DNA from: Arthrobacter sp. OAP107
GTDB lineage: Bacteria; Actinomycetota; Actinomycetes; Actinomycetales; Micrococcaceae
DNA: 64,000 nt
Reading direction: 5' to 3'
NCBI RefSeq assembly: GCF_040546765.1
Contig: NZ_JBEPOK010000001.1
Location: 4,402,001 to 4,466,000 of the forward strand
Shown: in pieces, positions 7,446-16,259 of the stretch
Numbering within the stretch: the stretch's first letter is position 1
How the letters are laid out: every line of letters begins with the position of its first letter
The notes under the pieces: generated by a model
The model's database searches: none
Told to the model about the DNA's origin: nothing
The model's input: the letters and a program-made list of their open reading frames with translations, nothing else
Program-made: the position numbers and the translations under genes

Positions 7446-10249
7446 GTGTTGCGGAGGCCTGCTGCCACGCCGTTGACGGTGATGAGCATGGCCCGCTGCA
7501 GGCGCTCGTCGATCTCGCCGCCGGTAATGCCGGCGCCTTCTGCACGCACGCGGCGGAGCAGTTCCACCTGGAGGTAGCTGATCGGGTCGAGGTACTGGTC
7601 ACGGATTTCCAGGGACCGCTTGAGCGTGGGCTGGGCGTCCAGCAGCACGTTCTCGCCGGTGAGGTTCTGGATCTCGGAGACGGTGAGCTCGTACTCGTCA
7701 CGGATGGCTCGGAAGAGGTGGTGCAGCTCCGCCGGGACCAGGGTGTCCACGTAGTATCCGGCGATCTCCATGTCCGTCTTGGCCAGGGTCATCTCCACGT
7801 TGGACAGCACCGAACGGAAGAAGTGCCAGCCGTTCATCATCTCCACGAGCTGGGCGGAGTTCCCGGCTTCGCGTGCCGCCTTCAGCCCGGAGCCGACGCC
7901 GAACCAGCCCGGCACGATCTGCCGCGACTGGGTCCAGCCGAACACCCACGGGATGGCGCGCAGGCCGCCCAGCCCGGCACCGGAGTCCGGGCGCTTGGAC
8001 GGGCGGGAGCCGATGTTCAGCGAACCAAGCTGCTCCACCGGCGTCGAGGCCAGGAAGTACGCCGGCAGGTCCGGGTGGTCGATGAGGCTGCGGTAGCGGG
8101 CGAACGCGGCGTCGGAGATGGTCTCCATGACGTGGCCGAACCGCTCACGCTGGTCGTCCGAGGTGCGCGGCGTGCGGTGCAGCGCAGACCCCTGCAGCAC
8201 GGCAGCGAGGGACAGTTCCAGGTTTTCGCGGGCAAGCTCCGGCAGGGAGTACTTGTCCGAAATGACCTCGCCCTGTTCGGTGAACTTGATTTCGCCCTCG
8301 AGGACACCGTTCGGCTGCGCCATGATCGCGTCGTAGGTGGGTCCGCCGCCGCGGCCCACGGAACCCCCGCGGCCGTGGAACAGGCGCACGCGGACGCCGT
8401 GCTTGGTGGCGATGTCGCGCAGCTTGCGCTGGGTCTTGTGGATCTCCCACTGGCTGGTCATCACGCCGGATTCCTTGTTGGAGTCCGAGTAGCCGAGCAT
8501 GACTTCCTGGACGTCCCCGCGCAGCCGGACCAGCTCGCGGTAGGAGGGATCGGACAGCAGCTGGTCCACGATCTCCGCCGAGGCACGCAGCTCCTCAACG
8601 GTTTCCAGCAGCGGCGCGAAGCCGATCTTGGCGTACGGGGCGTCACCGAATAGGCTGACCAGGCCGGCCTCGCGGGCCAGGACCGCGGCGGCCAGGACGT
8701 CGTCGGCGCCGCGGGTCATGGAAATGATGTACGTCTCGATCACGTCCGGGCCGTAGGTGCGCAGGGCGCGGCGGATCTCCCGGAAGACGTCGTACGTGCC
8801 GTCAGCGGCGCCGTCGAGCTTGATCGGGTGGCCGGACAGCGGACGGCGGGAGGCGAGTTCGGCACTCAGGACCTCGAGCCGCTCTTCCCGGGTCAGCTCG
8901 GCATAGCGGATGCCGGGGCCGCCGAGGCGGTCCATGAGCTGCCCGACGGCGTCATGGTGGTGGTCTGCATGCTCGCGGATGTCGAGGGTGGCCAGGTGCA
9001 GGCCAAACGAGGCGATGGCCCGGCGGACACGGGCCAGCGCGCCGTCCGCGGCGAGGGCCGCCGAGTGGTTGCGCAAGGACAGCTCCAGCAGCTCGAGCTC
9101 GCCGATCAGGTCCTCGGTGGAGGTATAGTCGCGGCCCGGCTGGTGCTTGGCTTCGGAGGCGACGCGCTTGCCGGTGTTGATGAGCTTGGCCTTGATGCAG
9201 GTCAGCTTCAGCCGGTAGGGCTCCTGGGCGTTGAGTTCCAGGATGCGGGGGTCAAGGCCGGGCAGCTTCGCGAGGTCGGCGTCGATCGAATCGAGCAGTG
9301 CCTGGTCCGCACCGGCCAGGGCGGTGGAGTTGGACAGGACCGAGATCAGCTCGTCGATCATGGCGATGCTGATCCGCACCGCGTTCTGGTTCTGCAACTG
9401 CAGGATCTCGTGGGTCACGGCCGCGGTGACGTTGGGGTTGCCGTCGCGGTCACCGCCGATCCAGGAACCAAACCGGATGGGGGCGTTCTGGGCCGGCAGC
9501 GCGACGCCATGCTCGCCGAGGAGTTCCGAGAAATCCGTGAGCATCTCGGGCAGCGCGTCCGTCAGGATGCTGTTGAGATAGTAGATGGCGTTGCGGGCCT
9601 CATCCACCGGTGTGGGCCGGACCTGGCGCAGCTCGTCCGTCTGCCACATCTGGTCGATCATCTCGGACAGCTGGCGGTCCTGCCGGCGCCGGGCGCTGGT
9701 GCCTTCCTCGGTGGGCTGGGCCAGGACGTCCGAGAGCTTGCGGATCTTGTCCAGCACGGAACGGCGGGACGCCTCCGTGGGGTGCGCGGTGAAGATCGGG
9801 CGCACATCGAGTTCGTTGACGACTTCCTGCAGCACGGCCGGGCCGGCCTGGCCCGCGATGTCCTCGACGGCCTTGGCCAGCCAGCCGTCCTTCTCCTGCC
9901 GGGTGCGCAACCGGCGGACCCGGTGGACCTGCTCGGCGGCGTTGGCGAGGTGGAAGTAGAAGGCGAAGGCACGGACCAGGTCGGTCGCCTGCTCGAGCGG
10001 CAGGGAGGCGAGGAGCTCGCGGACCTGGGCAACGACGTCGTGCGCGCTCCACGGCCCGGTGGCGTCCGCGCCGCCCCGGGCGGCCTCCTTGGATTCCTTG
10101 GTGAGCAGGCGCACCTGCTCCACGAGGTCAAGGAGTTCAGGGCCGTGCTGGCGGACCAGGGACTCGCCCAGCAGGGTGGAGACGCGGCGCACGTCCGCGC
10201 GGAGTTCGGCGGCGAGATCTGTTTCGGAATTCATTGCAGTGTCAGCCAT
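7439..10249 (-). CDS. ppc: Phosphoenolpyruvate carboxylase
   Basis: 936 aa, full length for the bacterial enzyme, which forms oxaloacetate from PEP and bicarbonate in the cytosol (anaplerosis). Diagnostic segments are present in order: FTAHPTEASRRSV with the catalytic His, GGDRDGNPNVT, GYSDSNKESG, and the glycine-rich active-site loop FHGRGGSVGRGGGP. The C-terminus ends in the conserved GxRNTG motif (AAGLRNTG). The start at 10249 has a GAAAG site upstream; a second in-frame ATG five codons later has none. It is transcribed alone, convergent with the importer operon. Confidence 0.97.
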   Translation of the reverse strand: MADTAMNSETDLAAELRADVRRVSTLLGESLVRQHGPELLDLVEQVRLLTKESKEAARGGADATGPWSAHDVVAQVRELLASLPLEQATDLVRAFAFYFHLANAAEQVHRVRRLRTRQEKDGWLAKAVEDIAGQAGPAVLQEVVNELDVRPIFTAHPTEASRRSVLDKIRKLSDVLAQPTEEGTSARRRQDRQLSEMIDQMWQTDELRQVRPTPVDEARNAIYYLNSILTDALPEMLTDFSELLGEHGVALPAQNAPIRFGSWIGGDRDGNPNVTAAVTHEILQLQNQNAVRISIAMIDELISVLSNSTALAGADQALLDSIDADLAKLPGLDPRILELNAQEPYRLKLTCIKAKLINTGKRVASEAKHQPGRDYTSTEDLIGELELLELSLRNHSAALAADGALARVRRAIASFGLHLATLDIREHADHHHDAVGQLMDRLGGPGIRYAELTREERLEVLSAELASRRPLSGHPIKLDGAADGTYDVFREIRRALRTYGPDVIETYIISMTRGADDVLAAAVLAREAGLVSLFGDAPYAKIGFAPLLETVEELRASAEIVDQLLSDPSYRELVRLRGDVQEVMLGYSDSNKESGVMTSQWEIHKTQRKLRDIATKHGVRVRLFHGRGGSVGRGGGPTYDAIMAQPNGVLEGEIKFTEQGEVISDKYSLPELARENLELSLAAVLQGSALHRTPRTSDDQRERFGHVMETISDAAFARYRSLIDHPDLPAYFLASTPVEQLGSLNIGSRPSKRPDSGAGLGGLRAIPWVFGWTQSRQIVPGWFGVGSGLKAAREAGNSAQLVEMMNGWHFFRSVLSNVEMTLAKTDMEIAGYYVDTLVPAELHHLFRAIRDEYELTVSEIQNLTGENVLLDAQPTLKRSLEIRDQYLDPISYLQVELLRRVRAEGAGITGGEIDERLQRAMLITVNGVAAGLRNTG

Positions 10250-10624
10250 GGAAAACTATCTTTCGAGTGTTCGACTTTGGCTCGTACACTGCGCTGGATA
10301 CTGTGAGCCGGGTTACTGTTCCTATGGGATGTTACCCGCAGCCGGCCGCAGCCCGGGAATATGTCTCAGATGTTGTCAGGCCCTTGAACCGGACCGGCCG
10401 GTCGCTGTATTTAGGGCGCTGCACCTGGAACATGGCCCCCGGGATCCGCCGGAACGGGGCCATTCACCAAGGCTACTCCGGCCGCGCGTCCGGGGGCAGT
10501 GCGCGGTTCCGGCGGCGCTTTTGACGGCGGAACCGGGGCCCGCGGAATGAAGCGGCTGGGCCCGGAGTTGACCCCCATGGCCGGCCACGCACCGGCCGTA
10601 ACACGCAGCACCGTTGGAGGACAC
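10250..10624. other. 375-bp divergent intergenic region with several palindromes
   Basis: No gene seen. Contains a 12-bp palindrome GACCGGCCGGTC at 10392-10403, an inverted repeat ATGGCCCC/GGGGCCAT spanning 10432-10463, and a hairpin GGTTCCG/CGGAACC spanning 10505-10534. It must hold the promoters of ppc (-) and of the DUF1684 gene (+). Nothing ties a specific palindrome to a regulator. Confidence 0.4.
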
Positions 10625-11443
10625 ATGAGCACCACAGCAGACGGCCAGCTCGAGCGCTGGCGCCGCTTCCGCAAGGGCCGCGACACCGCCCTCGCGGCCG
10701 AACACGGCTGGCTCACCCTCACCTCGTTCCAGTGGCTGGAAAGCCAGCCGGCCGCCGTCGACCTTGTCCCCGGACGGTGGTCAGCGGACGGTACGACGGC
10801 GACACTCACCGCAGCCGCGTCCGACGGGCTGACGCTCGTGGCGACCGGGGAGCCGGTGGACGGGACGGTTACCGCCCGGCTCGCGGACGAGGAATCGCTG
10901 ATGTGGGTGCAGTTCGGCGGCGCGGACGGCCGGCAGGTGGTGGTGGAGCTGGCGATGCGCGCCGACAGGTACGCGCTCCGCACCCGGGATTCGTCGTCGC
11001 CGGTGTTCACCGGGTTCGACGGAGTGCCCACCTTTGACTTCCGGCCCGACCTTGCGGTGGAGGCAAGGTTCGAGCCCTACCCGGAGCCGGTGGATGTGCC
11101 CATTTCCACCGCCAACCCGCTGGTGGACGGGGTACATCGCAGCGTGGGCGAACTGGTGTTCCGGCTGCCCGGCAAGGACCACGAGTACCGGCTTCAGGCC
11201 GAAGAGGAGAAGCTGGGTGCCCTGACCGTCACGTTCCACGACGAGACCAACGGCGAATCGACCGACGAATGGCGCAAGGTGTCCACAGCCCGTCCCCGGC
11301 CAGACGGCTCCGTGGTGCTGGACTTCAACCGCGCCATCAACTACCCCAGCGCCTTCACGCCGTACGGCACCTGCCCCATGCCGGTGCGGAACAACAGCCT
11401 GGACGCCCGGATCGAGGCCGGTGAAAAGCAGCCCGCCTCCTGA
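10625..11443 (+). CDS. DUF1684 family protein
   Basis: 272 aa starting at an ATG with GGAGG five bases upstream. The family hallmark near the C-terminus is clear: DFNRAINYPSAFTPYGTCPM followed by PVRNN and IEAGE. The N-terminal half contains WRRFRKGRDTALAAEHGWLT, also typical. DUF1684 proteins are small cytosolic proteins of unknown biochemical role. No signal peptide. It converges on the acyl-CoA dehydrogenase gene with a palindromic repeat between them. Confidence 0.9.
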   Translation: MSTTADGQLERWRRFRKGRDTALAAEHGWLTLTSFQWLESQPAAVDLVPGRWSADGTTATLTAAASDGLTLVATGEPVDGTVTARLADEESLMWVQFGGADGRQVVVELAMRADRYALRTRDSSSPVFTGFDGVPTFDFRPDLAVEARFEPYPEPVDVPISTANPLVDGVHRSVGELVFRLPGKDHEYRLQAEEEKLGALTVTFHDETNGESTDEWRKVSTARPRPDGSVVLDFNRAINYPSAFTPYGTCPMPVRNNSLDARIEAGEKQPAS

Positions 11444-11458
11444 AACACGGACCGTCAT

Positions 11459-11521
11459 GCGCGAACTGGCAGCTGATGCCCTCAAAACGGAGATTTCCGG
11501 GCATTACCTGCCAGTTCGCGC
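11459..11521. repeat. 63-bp palindromic intergenic repeat, family 1 copy a
   Basis: Perfect 14-bp ends GCGCGAACTGGCAG (11459-11472) and the reverse complement (11508-11521), with further pairing inside (GATGCCC/GGGCATT). It lies between convergent genes, so it may also act as a terminator. The second copy is at 43309-43371, same length and about 80% or more identical by eye. Confidence 0.85.
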
Positions 11522-11544
11522 TTCGCTCTGGGCCTGGAGAACCG

Positions 11545-12777
11545 TCAGGCGATTGCGGAGACGCCGGTGACCGCCCGGCCCACGATCAGCGTGTTGATCT
11601 CGAACGAGCCCTCATAGGTGTAGATGGCCTCGGCGTCGGCGAAGATCTTGGCCATCCGGTAGTCCGTGACGATGCCGTTGCCACCCAGGATGGACCGGCC
11701 CATTGCCACGGTTTCGCGCATTCTCGCCGACGTGTAGGACTTGGCCAGCGCCACCTGCGCCATCCCGGCGCCCTGCTCCTGCAGCTGGGCGATCCTGACC
11801 ATCATGCCCATACTCGCCACCGCGTTCCCCAGCATGGACACCAGCTGCTGCTGGATGAGCTGGAACCTCGCCAGCGGACGGCCGAACTGCTGGCGTTCGA
11901 CGGCGTACTGCCGGGCGACGTCGAACGCCGCCAGCTGCTGCCCCACCGCCTGCCAGGCCACCATGATGCGGGAACCGCGGAGCAGCTCGTTGGTGTCCTC
12001 GAAACTGCCGATGCCGGCAAAGCGGTCCGCCTCGGCAACCCGGACGTCCTCGAACACTATGTCGGCGTTCTGCACCGTGCGCAGCGCGATCTTATTCTCG
12101 ATGCGGCTCCGGCTCACCCCGGGCAGCGAAGCGTCCACGATGAAGCCGCGCACCGCGCCGTCGGCCTCGTCCCGCGCCCACACCAGCAGGTAGTCGCAGA
12201 ACGTCCCGTTGCCGATCCACCGCTTGGCGCCGTTCAGCACCCAGCAGTCCCCGGCGTCGTCGGCCTCTCCCGTAACGCCGGATATCCGGCGTGCCCGCGT
12301 CTCCATGCCGCCGGCCACATCCGAGCCGTGGTCCGGTTCGGTCAGGGCAAAGGCGCCGGTGGTCCTGAGGTTCGAGGCGTTGGCGAGGTAGCGGCGGCGC
12401 TGGTCCTCGGAGCCGAAGCGGTAGAGCGATTCGACGAAGAGGTCGTGGTGGACCAGGAAAAACGTGGCGATCGAGGTGTCCACCCGCGTCATCTCCGCGA
12501 TCACCAGCCCGGCGAACAGGTGGCTGTAGCCGCGCTGCGCCGGCGTGCTCAGCTCCAGGGCAGCCAGCTTGGGCAGGATGTGGGCCGGAAATTCGGCCCT
12601 GTTCCACCAGTCCCCCGCGAACGGCGCGATCTCCGCCGCCAGGAAATCCCGCAACTCGTTCAGCTTCCGCTGCTCGGCGGCGCTGAGCAGGGACTCGTAC
12701 CCAAGAAAGTCAGCGGTAGGCAGGGTGTCGACGGCGGGTATCACGGGCGCGGTCGTGCCAAGTCCGGTGCGGCTCAC
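11545..12777 (-). CDS. Acyl-CoA dehydrogenase family protein
   Basis: 410 aa flavoprotein-type enzyme introducing an alpha-beta double bond in an acyl-CoA. Family segments include FALTEPDHGSDVAGG, GAKRWIGNGTFCDYLLVWAR, FGRPLARFQLIQQQLVSM and GRSILGGNGIV. The catalytic base is the Glu in YEGSFEINTLIVGRAVTG, the glutaryl-CoA-dehydrogenase-like position. It starts at a GTG overlapping the stop of the upstream SDR gene, so the two form an operon, probably in degradation of a short or branched acyl-CoA. Exact substrate is unknown. Confidence 0.9.
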   Translation of the reverse strand: MSRTGLGTTAPVIPAVDTLPTADFLGYESLLSAAEQRKLNELRDFLAAEIAPFAGDWWNRAEFPAHILPKLAALELSTPAQRGYSHLFAGLVIAEMTRVDTSIATFFLVHHDLFVESLYRFGSEDQRRRYLANASNLRTTGAFALTEPDHGSDVAGGMETRARRISGVTGEADDAGDCWVLNGAKRWIGNGTFCDYLLVWARDEADGAVRGFIVDASLPGVSRSRIENKIALRTVQNADIVFEDVRVAEADRFAGIGSFEDTNELLRGSRIMVAWQAVGQQLAAFDVARQYAVERQQFGRPLARFQLIQQQLVSMLGNAVASMGMMVRIAQLQEQGAGMAQVALAKSYTSARMRETVAMGRSILGGNGIVTDYRMAKIFADAEAIYTYEGSFEINTLIVGRAVTGVSAIA

Positions 12778-13592
12778 TTGGGACCCATCCGGATGGCGCC
12801 GTCGAGGCGGATGGTTTCGCCGTTGAGCATCGCGTTCTCCACGATGTGCGCGGCGAGGTTGGCGTACTCGGCGGGCCGGCCCAGCCGGGAGGGGTGGGGC
12901 ACCTGCCGGCCCAGTGACTCCTGTGCCTCCTGCGGCAGCCCGGCCATCATCGGCGTCTCGAAGATCCCGGGCGCTATGGTGACCACGCGGATCAGGGACC
13001 GGGCCAGTTCACGGGCCAGCGGCAGGGTCATGGCGGCCACTCCGCCCTTGGATGCGGCGTAGGCAGGCTGGCCGATCTGCCCGTCGAACGCGGCCACCGA
13101 GGCGGTGTTGATGATGACACCGCGTTCCTCACCACCCAACTCCGTGACGGCAGGCTCGGTGGCGGCCATTGCGGCCGAGGCCAGCCGGACCACGTTGAAC
13201 GTCCCCACCAGGTTGATCTGGATGACGCGCTGGAACGTCTCCAGCGGCAGCACGCCGTCGCGGCCCAGGACCTTGCCCGGCGTGGCGATGCCCGCACAGT
13301 TCACCACGATCCGCAAGGGTCCCAGTCCGGCGGCGGCGTCGACGGCGGCCTGCACCTGGTCCTCGCTGGTCACATCAGCGGGCACGAAAACCGCCTTGGG
13401 GGCCACCGCCTGATGGCCCCCAAGGTTCTGCGGGCCGGCCGCGTTCAGCTCCCCGGCATACGCGGCGCCGGCCGAAGAGGCGAGATCGGCCAGCACCACG
13501 GAGGCGCCGGCGTCGAACAGCCGCCGGGCCGTTGCGGCGCCCAGGCCGGACGCACCACCCGTGATGAGCGCGACGGAACCCTCGATATCCAT
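12774..13592 (-). CDS. SDR oxidoreductase, 3-hydroxyacyl-CoA dehydrogenase type II-like
   Basis: 272 aa Rossmann-fold enzyme. NAD binding is shown by TGGASGLG near the start and NCAG; the catalytic Ser-Tyr-Lys set is in NTASVAAFDGQIGQ and YAASKGG. The C-terminal ETIRLDGAIRMGPK is typical of HSD17B10-like 3-hydroxyacyl-CoA dehydrogenases. A perfect AAGGAGG site precedes the ATG. Coupled by overlap to the acyl-CoA dehydrogenase, it would act two steps later in beta-oxidation. Several Ala/Pro-rich insertions (residues 50-65) are unusual but harmless-looking. Confidence 0.9.
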   Translation of the reverse strand: MDIEGSVALITGGASGLGAATARRLFDAGASVVLADLASSAGAAYAGELNAAGPQNLGGHQAVAPKAVFVPADVTSEDQVQAAVDAAAGLGPLRIVVNCAGIATPGKVLGRDGVLPLETFQRVIQINLVGTFNVVRLASAAMAATEPAVTELGGEERGVIINTASVAAFDGQIGQPAYAASKGGVAAMTLPLARELARSLIRVVTIAPGIFETPMMAGLPQEAQESLGRQVPHPSRLGRPAEYANLAAHIVENAMLNGETIRLDGAIRMGPK

Positions 13593-13712
13593 ACATCCTC
13601 CTTGATGCGGAACCGGTCGATGCGGTCCGGATCCGGCCGCGAACGTTAGTTAGTGAATGTTAACTGAAATGGGCGGCGGATGCACCCGCGCCGCACGGTC
13701 GCCGTCACACGG

Positions 13713-13752
13713 TTGCAAGGCACTGTTGCAGGGCGCGCTTGCAGGGCGCTTT
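13713..13752. promoter_or_regulatory. Three 13-bp direct repeats before GH76 gene
   Basis: TTGCARGGCRC-type units begin at 13713, 13726 and 13739, exactly 13 bp apart; units 2 and 3 share 11 identical bases. They sit immediately before the -10 box of the GH76 gene, in the divergent SDR/GH76 region, so a regulator-binding array is likely. No known regulator matched. Confidence 0.45.
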
Positions 13753-13756
13753 TCGT

Positions 13757-13768
13757 TAGGCTGGCCGC
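13757..13768 (+). promoter_or_regulatory. Leaderless promoter of GH76 gene
   Basis: A -10 hexamer TAGGCT (13757-13762) is followed by six bases and then the ATG at 13769, with no ribosome site. This places the transcription start at or next to the A of ATG. Confidence 0.5.
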
Positions 13769-15046
13769 ATGACGCAGCCCGATGCAGACGCCACCCCGCA
13801 TGCCGCTCCCGCCTCCGCGACGGAATGGGCGCAGCGGGCCGACGAGGCCGCGCGGTCGGTGACGCACATCTTTGGCCAGCGGCTGTTCTTCCTGCCCGGG
13901 ACGCACATCGCGGCCACCACCCGCCCCTCCGGCCGGATCGGGAACCTCCGCCGCCCGTGGCACTACTGGTGGCAGGCGCACTATCTGGACTGCCTCGTGG
14001 ACACAGGTCTTCGCGAGCTCGGCAAAGCGGGCAGCCCGCCGGCAAAGTTCGACGGCAACACCCGCCCCAGCGCGGGCCAGCTCGCCTCGCGGCTGGTCAC
14101 CGGCATCCGGCTGCGGAATTTCCTGACGTACGTCAACCATTACTACGACGACATGGCATGGCTGGCACTGTCCACGCTCCGGTTGGAGCGGCTGGCCGAA
14201 GAGAGCCGCAGGCCCAGCCCCCGCCGGCAGGAGAGAATCCGCAAGAGCCTGACCCTGCAGTTCGACTCGGCATCCACGGACGACCTGGGCGGCGGCACGT
14301 TCTGGAGCACCAAGCGGGACTTCAAGAACACCCCGGCCACGGCCCCGGTGGCGCTTTACTATGCGCGTACGGGCAACGCCGCGAGGGCGCAGGCCCTGCT
14401 GGACTGGCTGGACGCCCGGCTGTTCGACCGCGCCCGCGGGCTGTACCTGGACGGGATCCGGGTCCGCAGCACCGGGGAGACGGTGCTCGAGGACGCCATC
14501 TACACCTATAACCAGGGGCCCGTCCTGGGCGCCCTGCTGGAACTCGGCGGCACTGCCAACCTGGAGCGCGCCGCAACCGTGGTGCGCGCGGTGGCAGCAC
14601 ACCTCACCCTGCCGGATCCCCTCACCGACAGGACAGACGCCGCGAACGGAACAGGCGCCGCCAACAGGACAGAACCCGCCAACCCCATGGTTCTCCGCTG
14701 CGACGGGACCGGCGACGGCGGACTGTTCACCGGCATCCTCACCCGCTACCTGGCGCTGGCCGCGAACGACCAACGGCTGCCGCAGGACGTCCGGAGCACT
14801 GCCGCCGGGCTGGTCACCGGCACGGCCGATGCCCTTTGGGCCGGCCGCCGGCTCATTGCGGCAGGCGAACCGCTGGCCCGGCACGGGCAGGCCGGGCGCC
14901 CCATCTTCTCTTCGGAACCCCGGCGGCCGGCGGACGGCACGTATCCGCCGGGTGCCGCCGTCGAACTTTCCACCCAGCTTCAGGCCTGGCTGGCCCTGGA
15001 GGCCGCGGCATCGCTAAAGCCGGCCTCACAGGGACACCATAATTAG
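13769..15046 (+). CDS. Glycoside hydrolase family 76-like protein (alpha-1,6-mannanase fold)
   Basis: 425 aa. The GH76 acid pair is present in YYDDMAWLAL, and YTYNQGPVLGALLEL matches the family's second signature. An (alpha/alpha)6 barrel is expected. Known members cleave alpha-1,6-mannan. Unlike most, this protein begins MTQPDADATPHAAP with no signal peptide or lipobox, so it appears cytosolic and may act on an internal or imported oligosaccharide. Residues 285-310 are a low-complexity insertion rich in Asn, Thr and Ala. Translation probably starts on a leaderless mRNA. Confidence 0.85.
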   Translation: MTQPDADATPHAAPASATEWAQRADEAARSVTHIFGQRLFFLPGTHIAATTRPSGRIGNLRRPWHYWWQAHYLDCLVDTGLRELGKAGSPPAKFDGNTRPSAGQLASRLVTGIRLRNFLTYVNHYYDDMAWLALSTLRLERLAEESRRPSPRRQERIRKSLTLQFDSASTDDLGGGTFWSTKRDFKNTPATAPVALYYARTGNAARAQALLDWLDARLFDRARGLYLDGIRVRSTGETVLEDAIYTYNQGPVLGALLELGGTANLERAATVVRAVAAHLTLPDPLTDRTDAANGTGAANRTEPANPMVLRCDGTGDGGLFTGILTRYLALAANDQRLPQDVRSTAAGLVTGTADALWAGRRLIAAGEPLARHGQAGRPIFSSEPRRPADGTYPPGAAVELSTQLQAWLALEAAASLKPASQGHHN

Positions 15047-15070
15047 GACACGCAACAGTTGCGTAATTGA

Positions 15071-15086
15071 TGTGATCCTCATCACT
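15071..15086. promoter_or_regulatory. CRP/GlxR-like palindrome before iron importer
   Basis: TGTGA-N6-TCACT, one base from the classical TGTGA-N6-TCACA core. It lies 24 bp upstream of the iron box. cAMP-receptor control is an inference from the motif alone. Confidence 0.4.
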
Positions 15087-15108
15087 TAATGCCTCTGCCG
15101 CTTGGTGC

Positions 15109-15127
15109 TTAGGTTTGGCTAACCTAC
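15109..15127. promoter_or_regulatory. DtxR/IdeR-type iron box
   Basis: TTAGGTTTGGCTAACCTAC matches the 19-bp DtxR/IdeR consensus TTAGGTTAGGCTAACCTAA at 17 positions. A weaker second half-site (TTTGCCTAACTT) follows at about 15143. Predicts repression of the ferric importer when iron is plentiful. Confidence 0.8.
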
Positions 15128-15208
15128 AGTTTTTCGAGTGAGCTTTGCCTAACTTCCCCAGCTCACAGAGGGCCTCGCCCACCAGACTTTTTCAGAAAGA
15201 AGCACCCG

Positions 15209-16255
15209 ATGAAGATCCGCATCAACGCGCTGGCCGGCATCGCGATCGCCGCCACGGCAGCCCTTGGCCTCTCGGCCTGCGGCTCCAGCTCCTCCCCCGC
15301 TGCCTCGTCCTCCGCTGACGCCTCCAAGGGCGAGATCACGGTCTACAACGCCCAGCACGAAAGCCTGACCAAGGAATGGGTGGACGCATTCACCGCGGAA
15401 ACCGGCATCAAGGTGACGCTTCGCCAGGGTGACGATACCGAGATGTCCAACCAGATCGTCCAGGAAGGCGCGGCCTCACCGGCGGACGTCTTCCTCACCG
15501 AAAACTCCCCCGCAATGGCGCAGGTGGAGAACGCCGGCCTGTTTGCCGACGTCAACAAGGACACCGTGGCCCAGGTCCCGGCGGAATTCCGCCCCAGCAC
15601 CAACAAGTGGACCGGCATCGCCGCGCGCTCCACCGTCCTGGTGTACGACAAGAACAAGATCTCCGAGGACAAGCTGCCCAAGTCCATGCTGGACCTGGCC
15701 AAGCCGGAGTGGAAGGGCAAGTGGGCAGCCTCCCCCACCGGCGCCGACTTCCAGGCCATCGTCTCCGCCCTCGTTGAGCTCAAGGGCGAAGCCGCTGCCG
15801 AGGCCTGGCTGAAGGGCATGAAGGAAAACTCCACCGCCTACAAGGGCAACAGCACCGCCATGAAGGCAGTGAACGCCGGCGAGGTCGATGCCGCGCTGAT
15901 CTACCACTACTACTACTACGGCGACCAGGCGAAGACCGGCGAGAACTCCAAGAACGTCACGCCGTACTACTTCAAGAACCAGGACCCGGGCGCGTTCCTG
16001 TCCGTCTCCGGCGGCGGCGTGCTGAAGTCCTCGAAGAACGCTGACAACGCCCAGGCCTTCCTGAAGTTCATCACCGGCAAGAAGGGCCAGGAGATCCTGC
16101 AGAAGGGCACGTCCTTCGAATACGCCATCGCTTCCGGCGTCCCCGCCAACGAGAAGCTGGTTCCCATCAAGGAACTCGACGCTCCCACCGTGGACCCCGC
16201 CAAGCTCAACTCCCAGAAGGTCACCGAACTGATGACCAAGGCAGGACTGCTCTAA
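15209..16255 (+). CDS. Ferric iron ABC substrate-binding lipoprotein (FbpA/FutA type)
   Basis: 348 aa. Signal peptide ending in lipobox LSAC (Cys24), then a Ser/Ala linker and a class II binding fold beginning ITVYNAQHE. The tyrosine cluster YHYYYYGD supplies the pair of iron-binding tyrosines typical of FbpA/FutA. An AGAAAG site lies upstream of the ATG. It leads a three-gene operon whose other members are the permease and ATPase, and an iron box stands in its promoter, so ferric iron uptake is well supported. Confidence 0.93.
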   Translation: MKIRINALAGIAIAATAALGLSACGSSSSPAASSSADASKGEITVYNAQHESLTKEWVDAFTAETGIKVTLRQGDDTEMSNQIVQEGAASPADVFLTENSPAMAQVENAGLFADVNKDTVAQVPAEFRPSTNKWTGIAARSTVLVYDKNKISEDKLPKSMLDLAKPEWKGKWAASPTGADFQAIVSALVELKGEAAAEAWLKGMKENSTAYKGNSTAMKAVNAGEVDAALIYHYYYYGDQAKTGENSKNVTPYYFKNQDPGAFLSVSGGGVLKSSKNADNAQAFLKFITGKKGQEILQKGTSFEYAIASGVPANEKLVPIKELDAPTVDPAKLNSQKVTELMTKAGLL

Positions 16256-16259
16256 TTCT

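Noticed and set aside
8828..10306. 492-codon frame opposite ppc
   Set aside because: Antisense shadow with no recognisable protein features; ppc motifs are unambiguous on the other strand.
11476..13062. 528-codon frame opposite the acyl-CoA dehydrogenase and SDR genes
   Set aside because: Antisense shadow; both opposite-strand genes have clear catalytic motifs.
13600..13680. TetR-type operator AGTTA-N8-TAACT before the SDR gene
   Set aside because: Only five-base arms and no regulator gene nearby; too weak to list.
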